Shown one piece after another: positions 1 through 9,781 of a stretch of 33,048 nucleotides of DNA. Where the stretch lies: positions 1 to 33,048 of the forward strand of contig JAJZKQ010000007.1 in assembly GCA_021804095.1 (NCBI GenBank). The letters are read 5' to 3'. The position numbers and the translations under genes were made by a program. The notes under the pieces were generated by a model. It was not told the DNA's origin. It did no database searches and saw nothing but the letters and a program-made list of their open reading frames with translations. Position 1 is the stretch's first letter. The number at the start of each line of letters is the position of its first letter. The stretch is from Microcaldota archaeon (GTDB lineage Archaea > Micrarchaeota > Micrarchaeia > Micrarchaeales > CABMGC01).

Positions 1-2
1 AT

Positions 3-113
3 ATGGCTGAAAATGCAAATGTTCCAGTATTTTTCGTATCAAGTGGAAGTTCACTCGGAAGGGAATTCCTGATGGGCTTCAAGGGAGTAGGTGCGCTGCT
101 GCGCTACAAATGA
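3..113 (+). CDS. prf1: C-terminal fragment of probable archaeal peptide chain release factor 1 (aRF1); 5' end outside window
   Basis: Open frame from the window start: ...MAENANVPVFFVSSGSSLGREFLMGFKGVGALLRYK*. The ending 'GxxFxGxGAxLRYK' resembles aRF1/eRF1 C-termini. Only 36 codons are visible. Confidence 0.55.
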   Translation: MAENANVPVFFVSSGSSLGREFLMGFKGVGALLRYK

Positions 114-229
114 ACAAACTGTACTCCCAATACCAATAAGTCCTGCATCCTCTCTGCCTGTTGATAATATTCTTATAATTTTCGGTATAGCATTACAAAT
201 GTATTGCCGGTGAAATAATGTTGCTGGTC

Positions 230-560
230 TCTCGTATGTCTGGAATACGTCCTGAAAAGGACTATACCGTATCAAGTGCGACATGCCCAAATGAGACGCA
301 CCACGGCACGCAATCCGTAGTTGAGGATGCGCCTGTTTCCATCCAAAGAAACAGGTATAACGATATATCCTGATTGCATACAGACAGGGACGTATGCAAA
401 GAGAGCACTGATACCTTCAGAGAAGCAACGCAAGGATGCTCTGTGACCTTCCTAGTAATTGTTCCAAAACCCGCTCCGATGCAACATGTGAAGACGGACA
501 GAGACAGAAGCTAAGTGAAAGAGGAACCTCCCTCTCTTTAGATGGGAGAGGATGTCAGAA
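230..560 (+). pseudogene. Decayed 3' end of an IS200/IS605-type tnpB with retained right-end/omega-RNA-like hairpin
   Basis: Frame-broken zinc-finger/RuvC-III-like remnants ('NTS*KGLYRIKCDMPK*', 'SSATCPNETHHG'), then 'aggaacctccctctctttagatgggagaggatgtcag', which resembles IS605-family right ends. CCTCTC (531-536) can pair with GAGAGG (546-551). Confidence 0.45.
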
Positions 561-685
561 CTACTCCCAAGTCTGCGCAGTTTCTGAATATGCGGCTATA
601 TGAAACGTCCGCTATCCGTTGGAATTAATCAACCTTTTTAAAGCTTAACTTCTCAAGCTATTTTGGATTTTTAAGAGGTGTCAAA

Positions 686-1009
686 ATGAGCGATAGAGAA
701 TTCAGTCTGTATGACATTGAACAATTTCTAAGAGAAGCAGGAGCTGAGAAAGTGACTGAAGACGCTGTCTTAAACCTTGAAAAGGAGCTTGCAAAGCTCG
801 CAGACAAGGTAACAGGAAAGGCGATGCGCTATGCTGCACACGCCGGACGTAAAAGACTAATAAAAAAAGAGGACATACTTCTTACCAGAAATATGAAACA
901 GGCACATCTTTATGGCAATCATCCCTATAAGGATCATACCTATAGTACTCCGAATACCTTAAGAAGAAGGCCAAGGATTACAAATACCGCTTCAAAAGTG
1001 CATAGATAG
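686..1009 (+). CDS. Archaeal histone with about 35-40 aa C-terminal extension
   Basis: Histone-fold sequence MSDREFSLYDIEQFLREAGAEKVTEDAVLNLEKELAKLADKVTGKAMRYAAHAGRKRLIKKEDILL; Shine-Dalgarno-like 'gaggtg' upstream; box A-like 'tttttaaa' near 632. Confidence 0.88.
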   Translation: MSDREFSLYDIEQFLREAGAEKVTEDAVLNLEKELAKLADKVTGKAMRYAAHAGRKRLIKKEDILLTRNMKQAHLYGNHPYKDHTYSTPNTLRRRPRITNTASKVHR

Positions 1010-1977
1010 ATAGTCACATCCCTTTCAGTAGCTCTCTTCAGGTTCATTACTACATGTGTAAGGCTGTATATCTTCCTGCCATACGGTGCTTTCATGCTTC
1101 CATCTGGCTGCCTTATCCCAAGATCTGTAACCTTGAACTTTCTTCTAAGATGAAGGAAAAATTCTATTATCCAAGGTATAAATATTATTATTCCTATTGC
1201 TTCGGCATTTCCCATCACCATTATAGCTACGAAAATCGCTCCTGTGGCATAAGTAAAGGTATCTCCGGGTATTATCTTCGGATTGACTGCGTTAAATGGA
1301 AGGAAAGTAAGCACAGCAGCAACAAACAGCGTTGATAGAAGGGTTCCCATATAACTTCCAAAAAATATCGAATAGACCAAGAAGCCTATTCCTGCTACCA
1401 ATGCCATTCCGGGCTGCAGCCCGTCAAAGCCTCCAAGGAGATTGACTGCGTTAGAAACAAAGACTACTGCAAGAGGTATCACCACTATCGGAAAGAAGAG
1501 CCCCAAATTGACATTTCCAAATATCGGTATGTCTACCGTGCTGACTCCAGCATTTATTGCCATTAGTGGAAGGGCTCCCACAAATGTGAGAACAGGCTTC
1601 TGCCATTGCTTAAGCCCCTGTCTTATATCCATCATGTCTGTACTCTTAACTCTCTTTCTCTGGACATTAATGTCATCAAGGAAACCTACCATTGCGATAA
1701 GCATTACTGACAGGGCAACCGCTAGAAGATCCGACGTGCTTACTACAGGTATGAATACAAAAGTGCCTCCGAAAACATATGCGAGTATTCCGAATATCAC
1801 TCCAGCAGCTACTGCAAGGCCACCACTGCTTGCCATTCTCTTGACCTTCCCTTTGTTTCGGTCTTCTGCTATTATACCCGCATTGTAAAGATATGTTATA
1901 AGGAATTGTGTCGCTACATATGTCACTATGGCAACTATCACTCCAGGAATCAATACCGTCTGGAAGGTTCTATACAT
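940..1977 (-). CDS. Glycosyltransferase family 4 / MraY-AglH-WecA-like polyprenyl-phosphate sugar-1-phosphate transferase, multi-pass membrane protein
   Basis: 'GFLDDIN', 'NAVNLLGGFDGLQPG' and 'GDTFTYATGAIFVAI' match the family's Asp-rich and 'NaxNxxDGxDGL'-type motifs; many TM segments. Confidence 0.87.
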   Translation of the reverse strand: MYRTFQTVLIPGVIVAIVTYVATQFLITYLYNAGIIAEDRNKGKVKRMASSGGLAVAAGVIFGILAYVFGGTFVFIPVVSTSDLLAVALSVMLIAMVGFLDDINVQRKRVKSTDMMDIRQGLKQWQKPVLTFVGALPLMAINAGVSTVDIPIFGNVNLGLFFPIVVIPLAVVFVSNAVNLLGGFDGLQPGMALVAGIGFLVYSIFFGSYMGTLLSTLFVAAVLTFLPFNAVNPKIIPGDTFTYATGAIFVAIMVMGNAEAIGIIIFIPWIIEFFLHLRRKFKVTDLGIRQPDGSMKAPYGRKIYSLTHVVMNLKRATERDVTIYLCTFEAVFVILGLLLKVFGVL

Positions 1978-2073
1978 ATACTAGAATTAGGAAGTTGACA
2001 AATTAAATACCTTTACGTATATTAGCATCTATGCCTTCCAAAGGCTTCATATGCCTAATCTAATGCAGATTTT

Positions 2074-3198
2074 ATGTATCCAATATTATACTATCCAATT
2101 TTAGGATTCATCTTCCTGGTATTCGCATTTATGATGGTAATAGACCTTGCAGGCATCATAAAGTCTAAAACAAGAAACAAAGCCCATCTCCAATCACGCC
2201 GAGTGGAAACATATCCCTCAATGTATATCCCAAAAACCCTTGTTATAGTGCCCTGCAAAGGAATAGACATTTCGCTTGAAGGAAATCTGAAATCTATAAA
2301 AAATCAGAAGTATAAGAATTTCGATTCTATCGCAGTCGTAGATTCAGAAAACGATCCTGCAATAAAGCATATAAAAAAATCAGGAATGAGATATATCATT
2401 ACAGGTTCAAACTGTAAAGCATGTAGCGGCAAGGTAAAGGCCATAAGCACCGCTCTGGAAAAGTTTGGAAATTACGACGTTTATGTTATAGCGGATTCAG
2501 ATGTGGAAGTGCATGAAGGCTGGCTCGAAAATCTTGTATTGCCTCTTCAAGAAAGCTCTGTAGGCATTTCAACCTCATATCCATACTTCATGCATTCCGG
2601 CGGCTTCTGGTCAAAGATAAAATCAGTATGGGGTCTAGTCGGAGAAGGCCTTATGGAAAACGAATCTACCAGATTCGGCTGGGGAGGCTCCCTGGCATTC
2701 AGAAAAGACCTTATCGGAGGCCCGAAATCCACCACCCTATTCAAGAACTCCCCATATTCAATATCGGACGATATAACCCTCACAAAGATCTCAGAATCGA
2801 AAGGATTGGGAATTGCCTATGTAAAGAAATCCCAGCCAATAGTGAAAACCAACGATAGCTTCAAAACATTCATGGAATGGGCAAACAGGCAGACTGCATT
2901 ATCAATCACGGGGAACAGGAAGAACCTTTATGCTGGAGTAATCTTCTATCTCTCTGAGTCAGTACTGATTCTATCCGGAATATCCCTTTCCATACTAATA
3001 TCTCCTATCTTCCTCCTTCTTCTAATACACTATGCAAAGAGCCTTACTATGATCTGGAAGAGATCAAAACAGAAAGGAGCATATATTATTATAGCAGCAT
3101 TGATGGTTCCATTCATATACTCTTACAATCTTCTGCATGCAAAGGGAACGAAAAGCATAACCTGGAGAGGATCGGTTTATCCTCTGCCTAAAGCCTGA
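2074..3198 (+). CDS. Membrane-associated family 2 glycosyltransferase (ceramide glucosyltransferase/HpnI-like)
   Basis: N-terminal TM, 'TLVIVPCKG', 'VYVIADSDVEVHEGWLENLV' (DxD-type), C-terminal TM segments. Confidence 0.82.
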   Translation: MYPILYYPILGFIFLVFAFMMVIDLAGIIKSKTRNKAHLQSRRVETYPSMYIPKTLVIVPCKGIDISLEGNLKSIKNQKYKNFDSIAVVDSENDPAIKHIKKSGMRYIITGSNCKACSGKVKAISTALEKFGNYDVYVIADSDVEVHEGWLENLVLPLQESSVGISTSYPYFMHSGGFWSKIKSVWGLVGEGLMENESTRFGWGGSLAFRKDLIGGPKSTTLFKNSPYSISDDITLTKISESKGLGIAYVKKSQPIVKTNDSFKTFMEWANRQTALSITGNRKNLYAGVIFYLSESVLILSGISLSILISPIFLLLLIHYAKSLTMIWKRSKQKGAYIIIAALMVPFIYSYNLLHAKGTKSITWRGSVYPLPKA

Positions 3199-3210
3199 AC
3201 CTGCCTCTGA

Positions 3211-5016
3211 TCACACTGACAAAAACCTTGAAACCGAATCTATTATGTTCCTATTCTCAGATATCTCAACGAATTTGCTTAGCAACGACCTGTAACTGCT
3301 CCATCCGTATCTCTTATCCATAAATATGATGAATGCCCTGTCATTCTCACTTCTAATTGCTCTTCCTGCTGCCTGAGCAGCTCTTATTATCCCCGGTATA
3401 AGATAAGCATATTCAGCACCTTTCCCGTTAAATCTCTTGTTTATGTATTCTATCTTGGCATTTATCTCAAGGCTGGGCTTCTCAAGAGGTATTCCTACTA
3501 TTATTATGCCTTTTATAGCATTGTTTGCATAATCTATTCCCTCGCTCATGCTTCCTCCCATAACCCCGAACATTGTTGAGTCTCTTCCTTTTTTGAATTC
3601 ATCTATGAACTTCTCCACAGCGATGCTCTTCATCTCGCTTCTCTGTATATAATCCACTTCTTTTTTCATGTTTCTGTATACTGAATTCAGGACAGAGAAG
3701 CTTGGAAAAAAAACTGCAAGATTTCCATCTGTTATCATTCTGATCTCTTCGATCCTCTCGGCTATCTTTTTGTATTCTTCATTCGATCTGCTTTCATATT
3801 TTGTAGATACTGTATCATCTATCAGGCAGAGTTTGTTGCCTTTTGGAAAGGGAGAGCCATAATCTTCTGTAATGGCATCGCTTACTCCAAAAAGCTCCTT
3901 ATACATGCGCAGCGGAAGAAGCGTTCCACTCATAAATATATTGGCATAGACTTCATCAAAGAGCCCTATTGCCTTTTCAGGATACAGGCATGTCAGCGAG
4001 AAGCGCAGCCCCTTGTTGTTTTTTGTTATTATGCTGGCTATCGATTCATCTTTCGAATTCAGCGATACAAGGAAATTTGCTATATGCATCAATGCTGATC
4101 TTTTTGCCTTGCTTTCGGTAAGGTACTCTACTCCTGCCTTCTCAAGCTGCTTCGAAACCTCCGAGATATTCTCAACAACTTCTTTAGGTATATCCTCTTT
4201 TTCTACAAACGCTTCGTTCTTTCCAGAAAGCCTTCTTTCAGCTATTTTTTTCAGCATGAACTGAAGATACTCCAAGTCTATGCTGCTGCCTATGGAAATC
4301 AGTTCTTTAGAGGCATTAGCTATCGCATTGGAGCTGAGCGAAGTACTCATATAAGACGAAGCCGCATTAAGTATGTTATGGGCCTCGTCCCATATCACTA
4401 TCGAATTCTCAAGATTGTGTGATATCTTCTTCAGGAAAGATGTCCTGGTGTATGGATTCAGCATATGTGCATAATCTGCTATTACAAAGTCAGCATCTTT
4501 AGCAAGCTGCGTTGCAATCTCATATGCACATATCCCTCTGTTAAACGATTCCTCGAAGAGCGCATTGTGGCCTCTGTAGCTTGCCTCTACCACTTCCTCG
4601 GTTATATTAGAATGTTCCTTGGCATTGGTGTAAAATACGCATCTCTTGCTGCTTACTGCCTTCTCGCATCCTTTATAAAAAGCCTCGCTTTCCAGTGAAT
4701 TTATCTCTGTATTTATGCAGAGATTTCTCTTCCCTACTATATCTATGTATCTTATTCTATTATCGAATTTCTTCCTTATACCAAGAAGCGAGTCAACGGC
4801 TATCTTATGTTGGGATATCTTCGGAGTAAGAAAAAAAAGATCGAGATTGTTATCTATAGCATAGCTCAAAGCAGAAGCGATAGCCGCATCTGTCTTTCCT
4901 GTACCTGTAGGCGCATTTACGAGTATGTTCCTTTTCAGAGAGAGGGCGTTACCGATGCTCTTCATTATGGCTTCCTGGTTGGCTCGTGGCCTGTCAAATC
5001 TGAATAATGTATCCAT
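3211..5016 (-). CDS. XPD/Rad3-family superfamily 2 DNA helicase
   Basis: Walker A 'NAPTGTGKTDAA', DEAH 'VIWDEAHNI', four Fe-S-type cysteines (NLC, KGC, KRC, GIC), C-terminal 'QAAGRAIRSENDRAFIIFMDKRY'. Confidence 0.9.
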   Translation of the reverse strand: MDTLFRFDRPRANQEAIMKSIGNALSLKRNILVNAPTGTGKTDAAIASALSYAIDNNLDLFFLTPKISQHKIAVDSLLGIRKKFDNRIRYIDIVGKRNLCINTEINSLESEAFYKGCEKAVSSKRCVFYTNAKEHSNITEEVVEASYRGHNALFEESFNRGICAYEIATQLAKDADFVIADYAHMLNPYTRTSFLKKISHNLENSIVIWDEAHNILNAASSYMSTSLSSNAIANASKELISIGSSIDLEYLQFMLKKIAERRLSGKNEAFVEKEDIPKEVVENISEVSKQLEKAGVEYLTESKAKRSALMHIANFLVSLNSKDESIASIITKNNKGLRFSLTCLYPEKAIGLFDEVYANIFMSGTLLPLRMYKELFGVSDAITEDYGSPFPKGNKLCLIDDTVSTKYESRSNEEYKKIAERIEEIRMITDGNLAVFFPSFSVLNSVYRNMKKEVDYIQRSEMKSIAVEKFIDEFKKGRDSTMFGVMGGSMSEGIDYANNAIKGIIIVGIPLEKPSLEINAKIEYINKRFNGKGAEYAYLIPGIIRAAQAAGRAIRSENDRAFIIFMDKRYGWSSYRSLLSKFVEISENRNIIDSVSRFLSV

Positions 5017-5040
5017 GAAAAGGCCTAAGTCCTGTCTACC

Positions 5041-7599
5041 TCATGCCTCTTTCTTACTCTCCATGCTGCGTTTCATAAATCTTCTATTTATCTCAATAAT
5101 CTCCATTGTCTTATCTACGGAGTTCCTTATGTCCGCACGCATGTTTTCCTTCTTGCCGAAGAATCTCCTGATTTCAACTACTTCTGATGGATCGCCTATC
5201 AGGCTAAGATTCTCTACATACCTCCCAAGCATATGGGTGCCGCTCTTAAACCTTCCCCTAATCTCCTTCCAATTCTCCCTTGTCCATTTCCATATGACTT
5301 TCCTGCCAAGAGGATTTGAAGAGACATATGCAGGTATAAAGAACGAGTCCTGATATCTTACCTTGTCTGTCAATGAGTAGTCCATAGCTGCTCTAAGCAG
5401 CTTTTCATCCCTGAACATTCCAAGTGCCGCAAGAAATCTTATCTTTTCCTCAGGAGCCTCCTCTTTTTCATAATGTTCGCGCAAATTTCTGTAAATATCG
5501 CCATTTCCCGACCAGGCAACAATGCCATAAACCGCACTTCTTATATCCGGGTCTATGGAAATGCCTTTCAGGCTTCTGTCGAAAAGCTTGTTTGACTTAT
5601 TTACTGTCATATGCTCTCCTGTAAGCCCTGAACCGAGTATAGCTGAGCTTCTCATCAATGCTGTAGTCGGGCTCTCTTCAGGGTTCTTCTTCCAGCCTAC
5701 CTGCTTTATTATGTCCATGCTATACTCCCTGAATATCCTTTCCAGCCTCTCGCTCTCTGTGAACTCCTTTTCATAAAACAGAGTATACAATCCCCTGAGG
5801 TGAGAAAGGATTCCGAGATTCATGGGATACTTTGCGGCGAAGCAGTATTTTTCTATGAAATCGAGGTATTCACCGAGCGTAACAAGGTTTTTCTTCATAT
5901 AAGCGTAAAGGTCGTTCTCAACTCCCCATGCATCAAGGCCTTTTACCTCATTCTCCTTTATCATCTCCCCAATGCTCTCAAGCATATCCTGATTATAAAA
6001 TACCCTATAAAATCCGCTCTGGCCGAAATTAAGTTTTGGCTTCTTGCCCTTTTCAACATTAACTGAGAGCGCTCCGCCCCGCATCAGAAAAGACTCTCTT
6101 CCTTTCCCATCGAGATATCCTATATCTACCGGTATGAGCCATTTTGTATTTTCATCTCTGCTATCCATCAGCATAAATCTTTTCTGCCTTAGCGCAAGCC
6201 TGCCTCCTCTCTTTTCAACCACTATTCCAGGATATCCTTCATTATCTATCCAGCTCTTGGCCACCATAGGCAGATATCTTCCTTTTCCTTCTTTCACAGA
6301 GGCTCTGCCTATGGCATTCCAGAGATCATACTTATCAGCGTTGGAGTAAGCATGTTTCCTAAGGTAGGCATTCAATCCCTTCCTGAAATTAGATTTGCCA
6401 ACAAAGTTCTCAAGCATGTTTAGGACAGCACCTCCTTTATTGTAACTTATATCGTCGAATATCTGATCTATCTCTTCAGGCGTGTCAACCTTGACGCTTA
6501 TCGGATGGGTAGCCTTGAGCTGGTCGACTGCAAATGCGGCTCCAACCACCTCTGCCACATATCTATTCATCATCTCCCACTCCGGGAATACTGCATCAAG
6601 AGCCTTATAGCTCATAAAATTGGCAAAACTCTCATTAAGCCATAAATCATTCCACCATTTCATCGTTACAAGATCTCCGAACCACTGATGTACAAATTCA
6701 TGGGCTATTACCTCTGCTATTCTCTGTTTTGTAGCTATCGCGCTGTTTACGTCACCAAGAAGCGCAGTCTCTCTGAATGTTATAGCCCCCCAATTCTCCA
6801 TGGCTCCTGCAGCAAAGTCCGGTATAGCTATAAGGTCCATCTTAGGCAGGGGGAATTTTATTCCGAAATACTTTTCGTAATAAGAGAGAAATTTTACTGC
6901 GTATTCAAGTGCAAGCTTGGAATACTTCTCTCTGCCTGGTGTAGTTACCAAACCTATTTCAATATTCCTGTATCTGGAAGTATTTCTTACAAAATCTCCA
7001 ACCCCAAGGTATAAGAGATATGTCGACATCTTAGGGGTAGGCATAAAAGAAACCACCTTCTTTCCGTTCTCACTCTTCTTCACCGATCTGGCAGGCATGT
7101 TTGAGATGCATGACATTCCTTCCGGAACAATCATGGAAACATCAAAAACGGCTTTGAACTCAGGCTCATCAAAGCATGGAAAAGCATTCCTTGCATTTGC
7201 AGGCTCAAACTGCGTAGTGAGAAGATAGCCGCTTCCCTTTGGCCCATCATACCTGCTTCTGTAGAAACCGTAAAGCTTGTCATTATGTATTCCTGTAAAT
7301 TCTATCTCTATTCTTATTCTTCCGGAAACAGGTTTCCCAAGCCTTAACTCAAGAATGGATTTCCCCATGTCTCTCAGTATCTCCGCTTTTTCTCTTCCTG
7401 TACCGCTCTCAACATACGCCGCATCTATCTCAAGTTCTCCCGCATTCAATTTTATGCTTCTCACTGTCTTCTCTGCTTCTGCATCTATCTTGGCAGATGC
7501 CTTGTAGACAAACCGCTCCATGTCAGGCTCAAATGCAAGCTCATATCTTTTGGGAATGACGCTTCTTCCCAATGTATAATGCTCTTCTCTCTTATCCAT
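5041..7599 (-). CDS. M1-family zinc aminopeptidase
   Basis: 'GAMENWGAITFRE' and 'HEFVHQWFGDLVTMKWWNDLWLNESFA' (HEXXH-X18-E). Confidence 0.95.
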   Translation of the reverse strand: MDKREEHYTLGRSVIPKRYELAFEPDMERFVYKASAKIDAEAEKTVRSIKLNAGELEIDAAYVESGTGREKAEILRDMGKSILELRLGKPVSGRIRIEIEFTGIHNDKLYGFYRSRYDGPKGSGYLLTTQFEPANARNAFPCFDEPEFKAVFDVSMIVPEGMSCISNMPARSVKKSENGKKVVSFMPTPKMSTYLLYLGVGDFVRNTSRYRNIEIGLVTTPGREKYSKLALEYAVKFLSYYEKYFGIKFPLPKMDLIAIPDFAAGAMENWGAITFRETALLGDVNSAIATKQRIAEVIAHEFVHQWFGDLVTMKWWNDLWLNESFANFMSYKALDAVFPEWEMMNRYVAEVVGAAFAVDQLKATHPISVKVDTPEEIDQIFDDISYNKGGAVLNMLENFVGKSNFRKGLNAYLRKHAYSNADKYDLWNAIGRASVKEGKGRYLPMVAKSWIDNEGYPGIVVEKRGGRLALRQKRFMLMDSRDENTKWLIPVDIGYLDGKGRESFLMRGGALSVNVEKGKKPKLNFGQSGFYRVFYNQDMLESIGEMIKENEVKGLDAWGVENDLYAYMKKNLVTLGEYLDFIEKYCFAAKYPMNLGILSHLRGLYTLFYEKEFTESERLERIFREYSMDIIKQVGWKKNPEESPTTALMRSSAILGSGLTGEHMTVNKSNKLFDRSLKGISIDPDIRSAVYGIVAWSGNGDIYRNLREHYEKEEAPEEKIRFLAALGMFRDEKLLRAAMDYSLTDKVRYQDSFFIPAYVSSNPLGRKVIWKWTRENWKEIRGRFKSGTHMLGRYVENLSLIGDPSEVVEIRRFFGKKENMRADIRNSVDKTMEIIEINRRFMKRSMESKKEA

Positions 7600-7608
7600 A
7601 ACCTACAC

Positions 7609-8073
7609 CTATTTTGAGGACGATTTTCCGTTAAGGAAAGCCAAAACCTCTTTATCATGGTGCGCTGCATCTACCTTTTGGAATATCTCTAAAATCTTCC
7701 CTTTCTCGTCTATTATAAATGTCTTTCTAAGAGTTCCTTCTCCGAAGATGCCCCTGCTTCCATAAGCCTCGTACTCTTTTATTGTCTTCTTTTCAGGATC
7801 CGAGAGCAGCAGAAATCCAAGTCCATACTTATTCGTGAATTTCGCATGGGAATCCAGACTGTCAGCGCTAATTCCCACGACTTCAGCGCCCTTCTTTCTT
7901 ATTTCACCTATGGATGAATTCAGGCATTTAGCCTCTGCCGTGCATCCTGGTGTATCATCCTTCGGATAAAAATACAATACAAGTCTCTTTCCCCTGAAAT
8001 CTGCAAGTTTATGTCTCTTTCCATCAGATCCTTCAAGCGAAAAGTCCGGTGCGGTTTCTCCTTTTTCTAACAT
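7609..8073 (-). CDS. bcp: Peroxiredoxin, Bcp/PrxQ type
   Basis: '[21 protein letters not shown]' peroxidatic motif and overall thioredoxin-like AhpC/TSA sequence. Confidence 0.93.
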   Translation of the reverse strand: MLEKGETAPDFSLEGSDGKRHKLADFRGKRLVLYFYPKDDTPGCTAEAKCLNSSIGEIRKKGAEVVGISADSLDSHAKFTNKYGLGFLLLSDPEKKTIKEYEAYGSRGIFGEGTLRKTFIIDEKGKILEIFQKVDAAHHDKEVLAFLNGKSSSK

Positions 8074-8114
8074 GGTAACACAAAATCTACTGCCACAAAC
8101 AACTATTTATACTA

Positions 8115-8840
8115 ATGTCTACAATAACTTCTCTACTGCTTCTGAGTGGTATATTGGCAATAACAGAGATATTCAAACGTTTCAAAAATAATAAAAATCC
8201 AGGAAAAAGCATAACTCTTACCAGCATAAACCTGCGTTTCGGTTCAGATGTCCATGCCCTGCAGGGCAAGGAATTCGACAAAGAAGAATTCGAGCTTAAG
8301 ATACCATTCAAGAATACAATGGGCAGCGGACTTCTTCCTGACAATATCAAAGGCCCTGAGATAACTATAAAAAAAATAAGCGTGGATTCTCCATTCCAGC
8401 TAACCCAGTTATCACCCAAGCCTCCGCTCAAGGTAGGATATCTCTCAAGCACGAGCTTCAATATGCGGCTGCGCTCCCCCTCACCAAACTACACCGGACC
8501 TGTAACCATCTCGTTTGAGACAGATACCAGCGATAATGTCAATATAGACATCAACAAAGTGGTGCTTATAAAAGGTGATATGCGGAGAGAGATTGAAGAC
8601 ACGGCAACAAACATGATACTCAAGAAATCGCAGATAATAAGAAGGGACATACAGCTGTACAAAATCCTGAAATACGACCAGGCAGTATCCTCAGTGAAGG
8701 CAAATCCTCCGTTTGAACTAGTCTCATCCGAGCCAGCGCTGCCTTTTACTATAGACAGGAAGGATAGCTACGTTATAAAGCTCTTCATCAGATGCCCAGA
8801 TTTCAATTATGCAGGACCTCTCGAGATAACCTTTCTATAA
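8115..8840 (+). CDS. Hypothetical protein with N-terminal TM segment and a probable internal duplication
   Basis: Uninterrupted 241-codon ORF in a gap between annotated genes; two related segments ending 'SPSPNYTGPVTISF' and 'CPDFNYAGPLEITF'. Confidence 0.7.
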   Translation: MSTITSLLLLSGILAITEIFKRFKNNKNPGKSITLTSINLRFGSDVHALQGKEFDKEEFELKIPFKNTMGSGLLPDNIKGPEITIKKISVDSPFQLTQLSPKPPLKVGYLSSTSFNMRLRSPSPNYTGPVTISFETDTSDNVNIDINKVVLIKGDMRREIEDTATNMILKKSQIIRRDIQLYKILKYDQAVSSVKANPPFELVSSEPALPFTIDRKDSYVIKLFIRCPDFNYAGPLEITFL

Positions 8841-8950
8841 GCAGGGAAGCGCCAAGCACACTGCAGAACGTCAAGCATCTTTAAATAAATTACTATGGTA
8901 TATATAATCCTAAAATCTAGATCTGAGAAGTTATAGAGAAGCGTGCTTTT

Positions 8951-9376
8951 ATGGAAAAGAAAACAGAAAACAAATTGCTTGCAGTAGTAAGGGTAAGAGG
9001 CAGAGCCTCAGTCAGACACGACATACGCGAGACAATGAAGAGATTAAACCTCAACAGGATAAACAACCTTGTTCTTATATACGGGACAAAGCCCAATCTT
9101 GGCATGATAAAGAAGTGCAACGACTTCATAACATACGGGGAGATAAACGAGGAGACGTTCGGAAAACTTGCAGAGAGAAAAGAATTAGAGGCAACCAAAG
9201 AAGACCTCAAATTAATCATGGAAGGCGGAAAGCGCCCCCAAGAGCTGATAAAAATGCCGATAAGAATGCATCCGCCAAGAAGAGGCTATGAAGGTATAAA
9301 ATCTTCGTTTGGCAACAAAGGTTCTCTAGGTTACAGGGGAGAGAAGATAAATGCGCTCCTGAAGCGAATGATGTGA
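8951..9376 (+). CDS. rpl30p: 50S ribosomal protein L30
   Basis: 'LLAVVRVRGRASVRHDIRETMKRLNLNRINNLVLI' and archaeal C-terminus 'MHPPRRGYEGIKSSFGNKGSLGYRGEKINALLKRM'. Confidence 0.96.
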   Translation: MEKKTENKLLAVVRVRGRASVRHDIRETMKRLNLNRINNLVLIYGTKPNLGMIKKCNDFITYGEINEETFGKLAERKELEATKEDLKLIMEGGKRPQELIKMPIRMHPPRRGYEGIKSSFGNKGSLGYRGEKINALLKRMM

Positions 9377-9380
9377 TCTT

Positions 9381-9773
9381 ATGACCGAGAGAAACAAGAA
9401 AAAATCAAGGAAGTTTCTGGGCTCACGAAGCTGGGGCGTAGGAAATATCAAGAACAACAGAGGCAAGGGAAGCAGAGGAGGCGTAGGAAGAGGAGGCATA
9501 AAGCACAAATGGTCTTATAATGTCGTATATGCACGAGATACATTGGGATCCACGGGCTTCAAGCCGTGGAAACCGAAGCGCCTAGAAGAAATAGACCTTT
9601 CAGGCATCTCCAAGGAAATTCCCTCAGGAGAGAAACCTACAATAGAAAAAAGGGGATTTAAAGTTTTGAGCAGCGGCATACTTATAAAACCTGCAATAAT
9701 CAAGGCATCAGCCTTCTCAAAGAAGGCAGAGGAGAAGATAAAAAGCGCAGGAGGGGAAGCTGTTAAGCTCTGA
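9381..9773 (+). CDS. rpl15p: 50S ribosomal protein L15
   Basis: 'SRKFLGSRSWGVGNIKNNRGKGSRGGVGRGGIKHKW'; directly follows L30. Confidence 0.95.
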   Translation: MTERNKKKSRKFLGSRSWGVGNIKNNRGKGSRGGVGRGGIKHKWSYNVVYARDTLGSTGFKPWKPKRLEEIDLSGISKEIPSGEKPTIEKRGFKVLSSGILIKPAIIKASAFSKKAEEKIKSAGGEAVKL

Positions 9774-9781
9774 CTGATGAA

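Noticed and set aside
51-290. 79-aa minus-strand ORF
   Set aside because: Overlaps the aRF1 3' end and the tnpB relic; no recognisable protein features.
1054-1888. Plus-strand ORFs inside the MraY-like gene
   Set aside because: Antisense to a well-supported membrane protein gene; composition is a mirror of its codons.
3668-5353. Several plus-strand ORFs over the XPD and M1 aminopeptidase genes
   Set aside because: Antisense shadows of clearly conserved coding sequence.
5424-7507. Plus-strand ORFs of 60-110 aa over the M1 aminopeptidase gene
   Set aside because: Antisense to a strongly identified gene with intact catalytic motifs.
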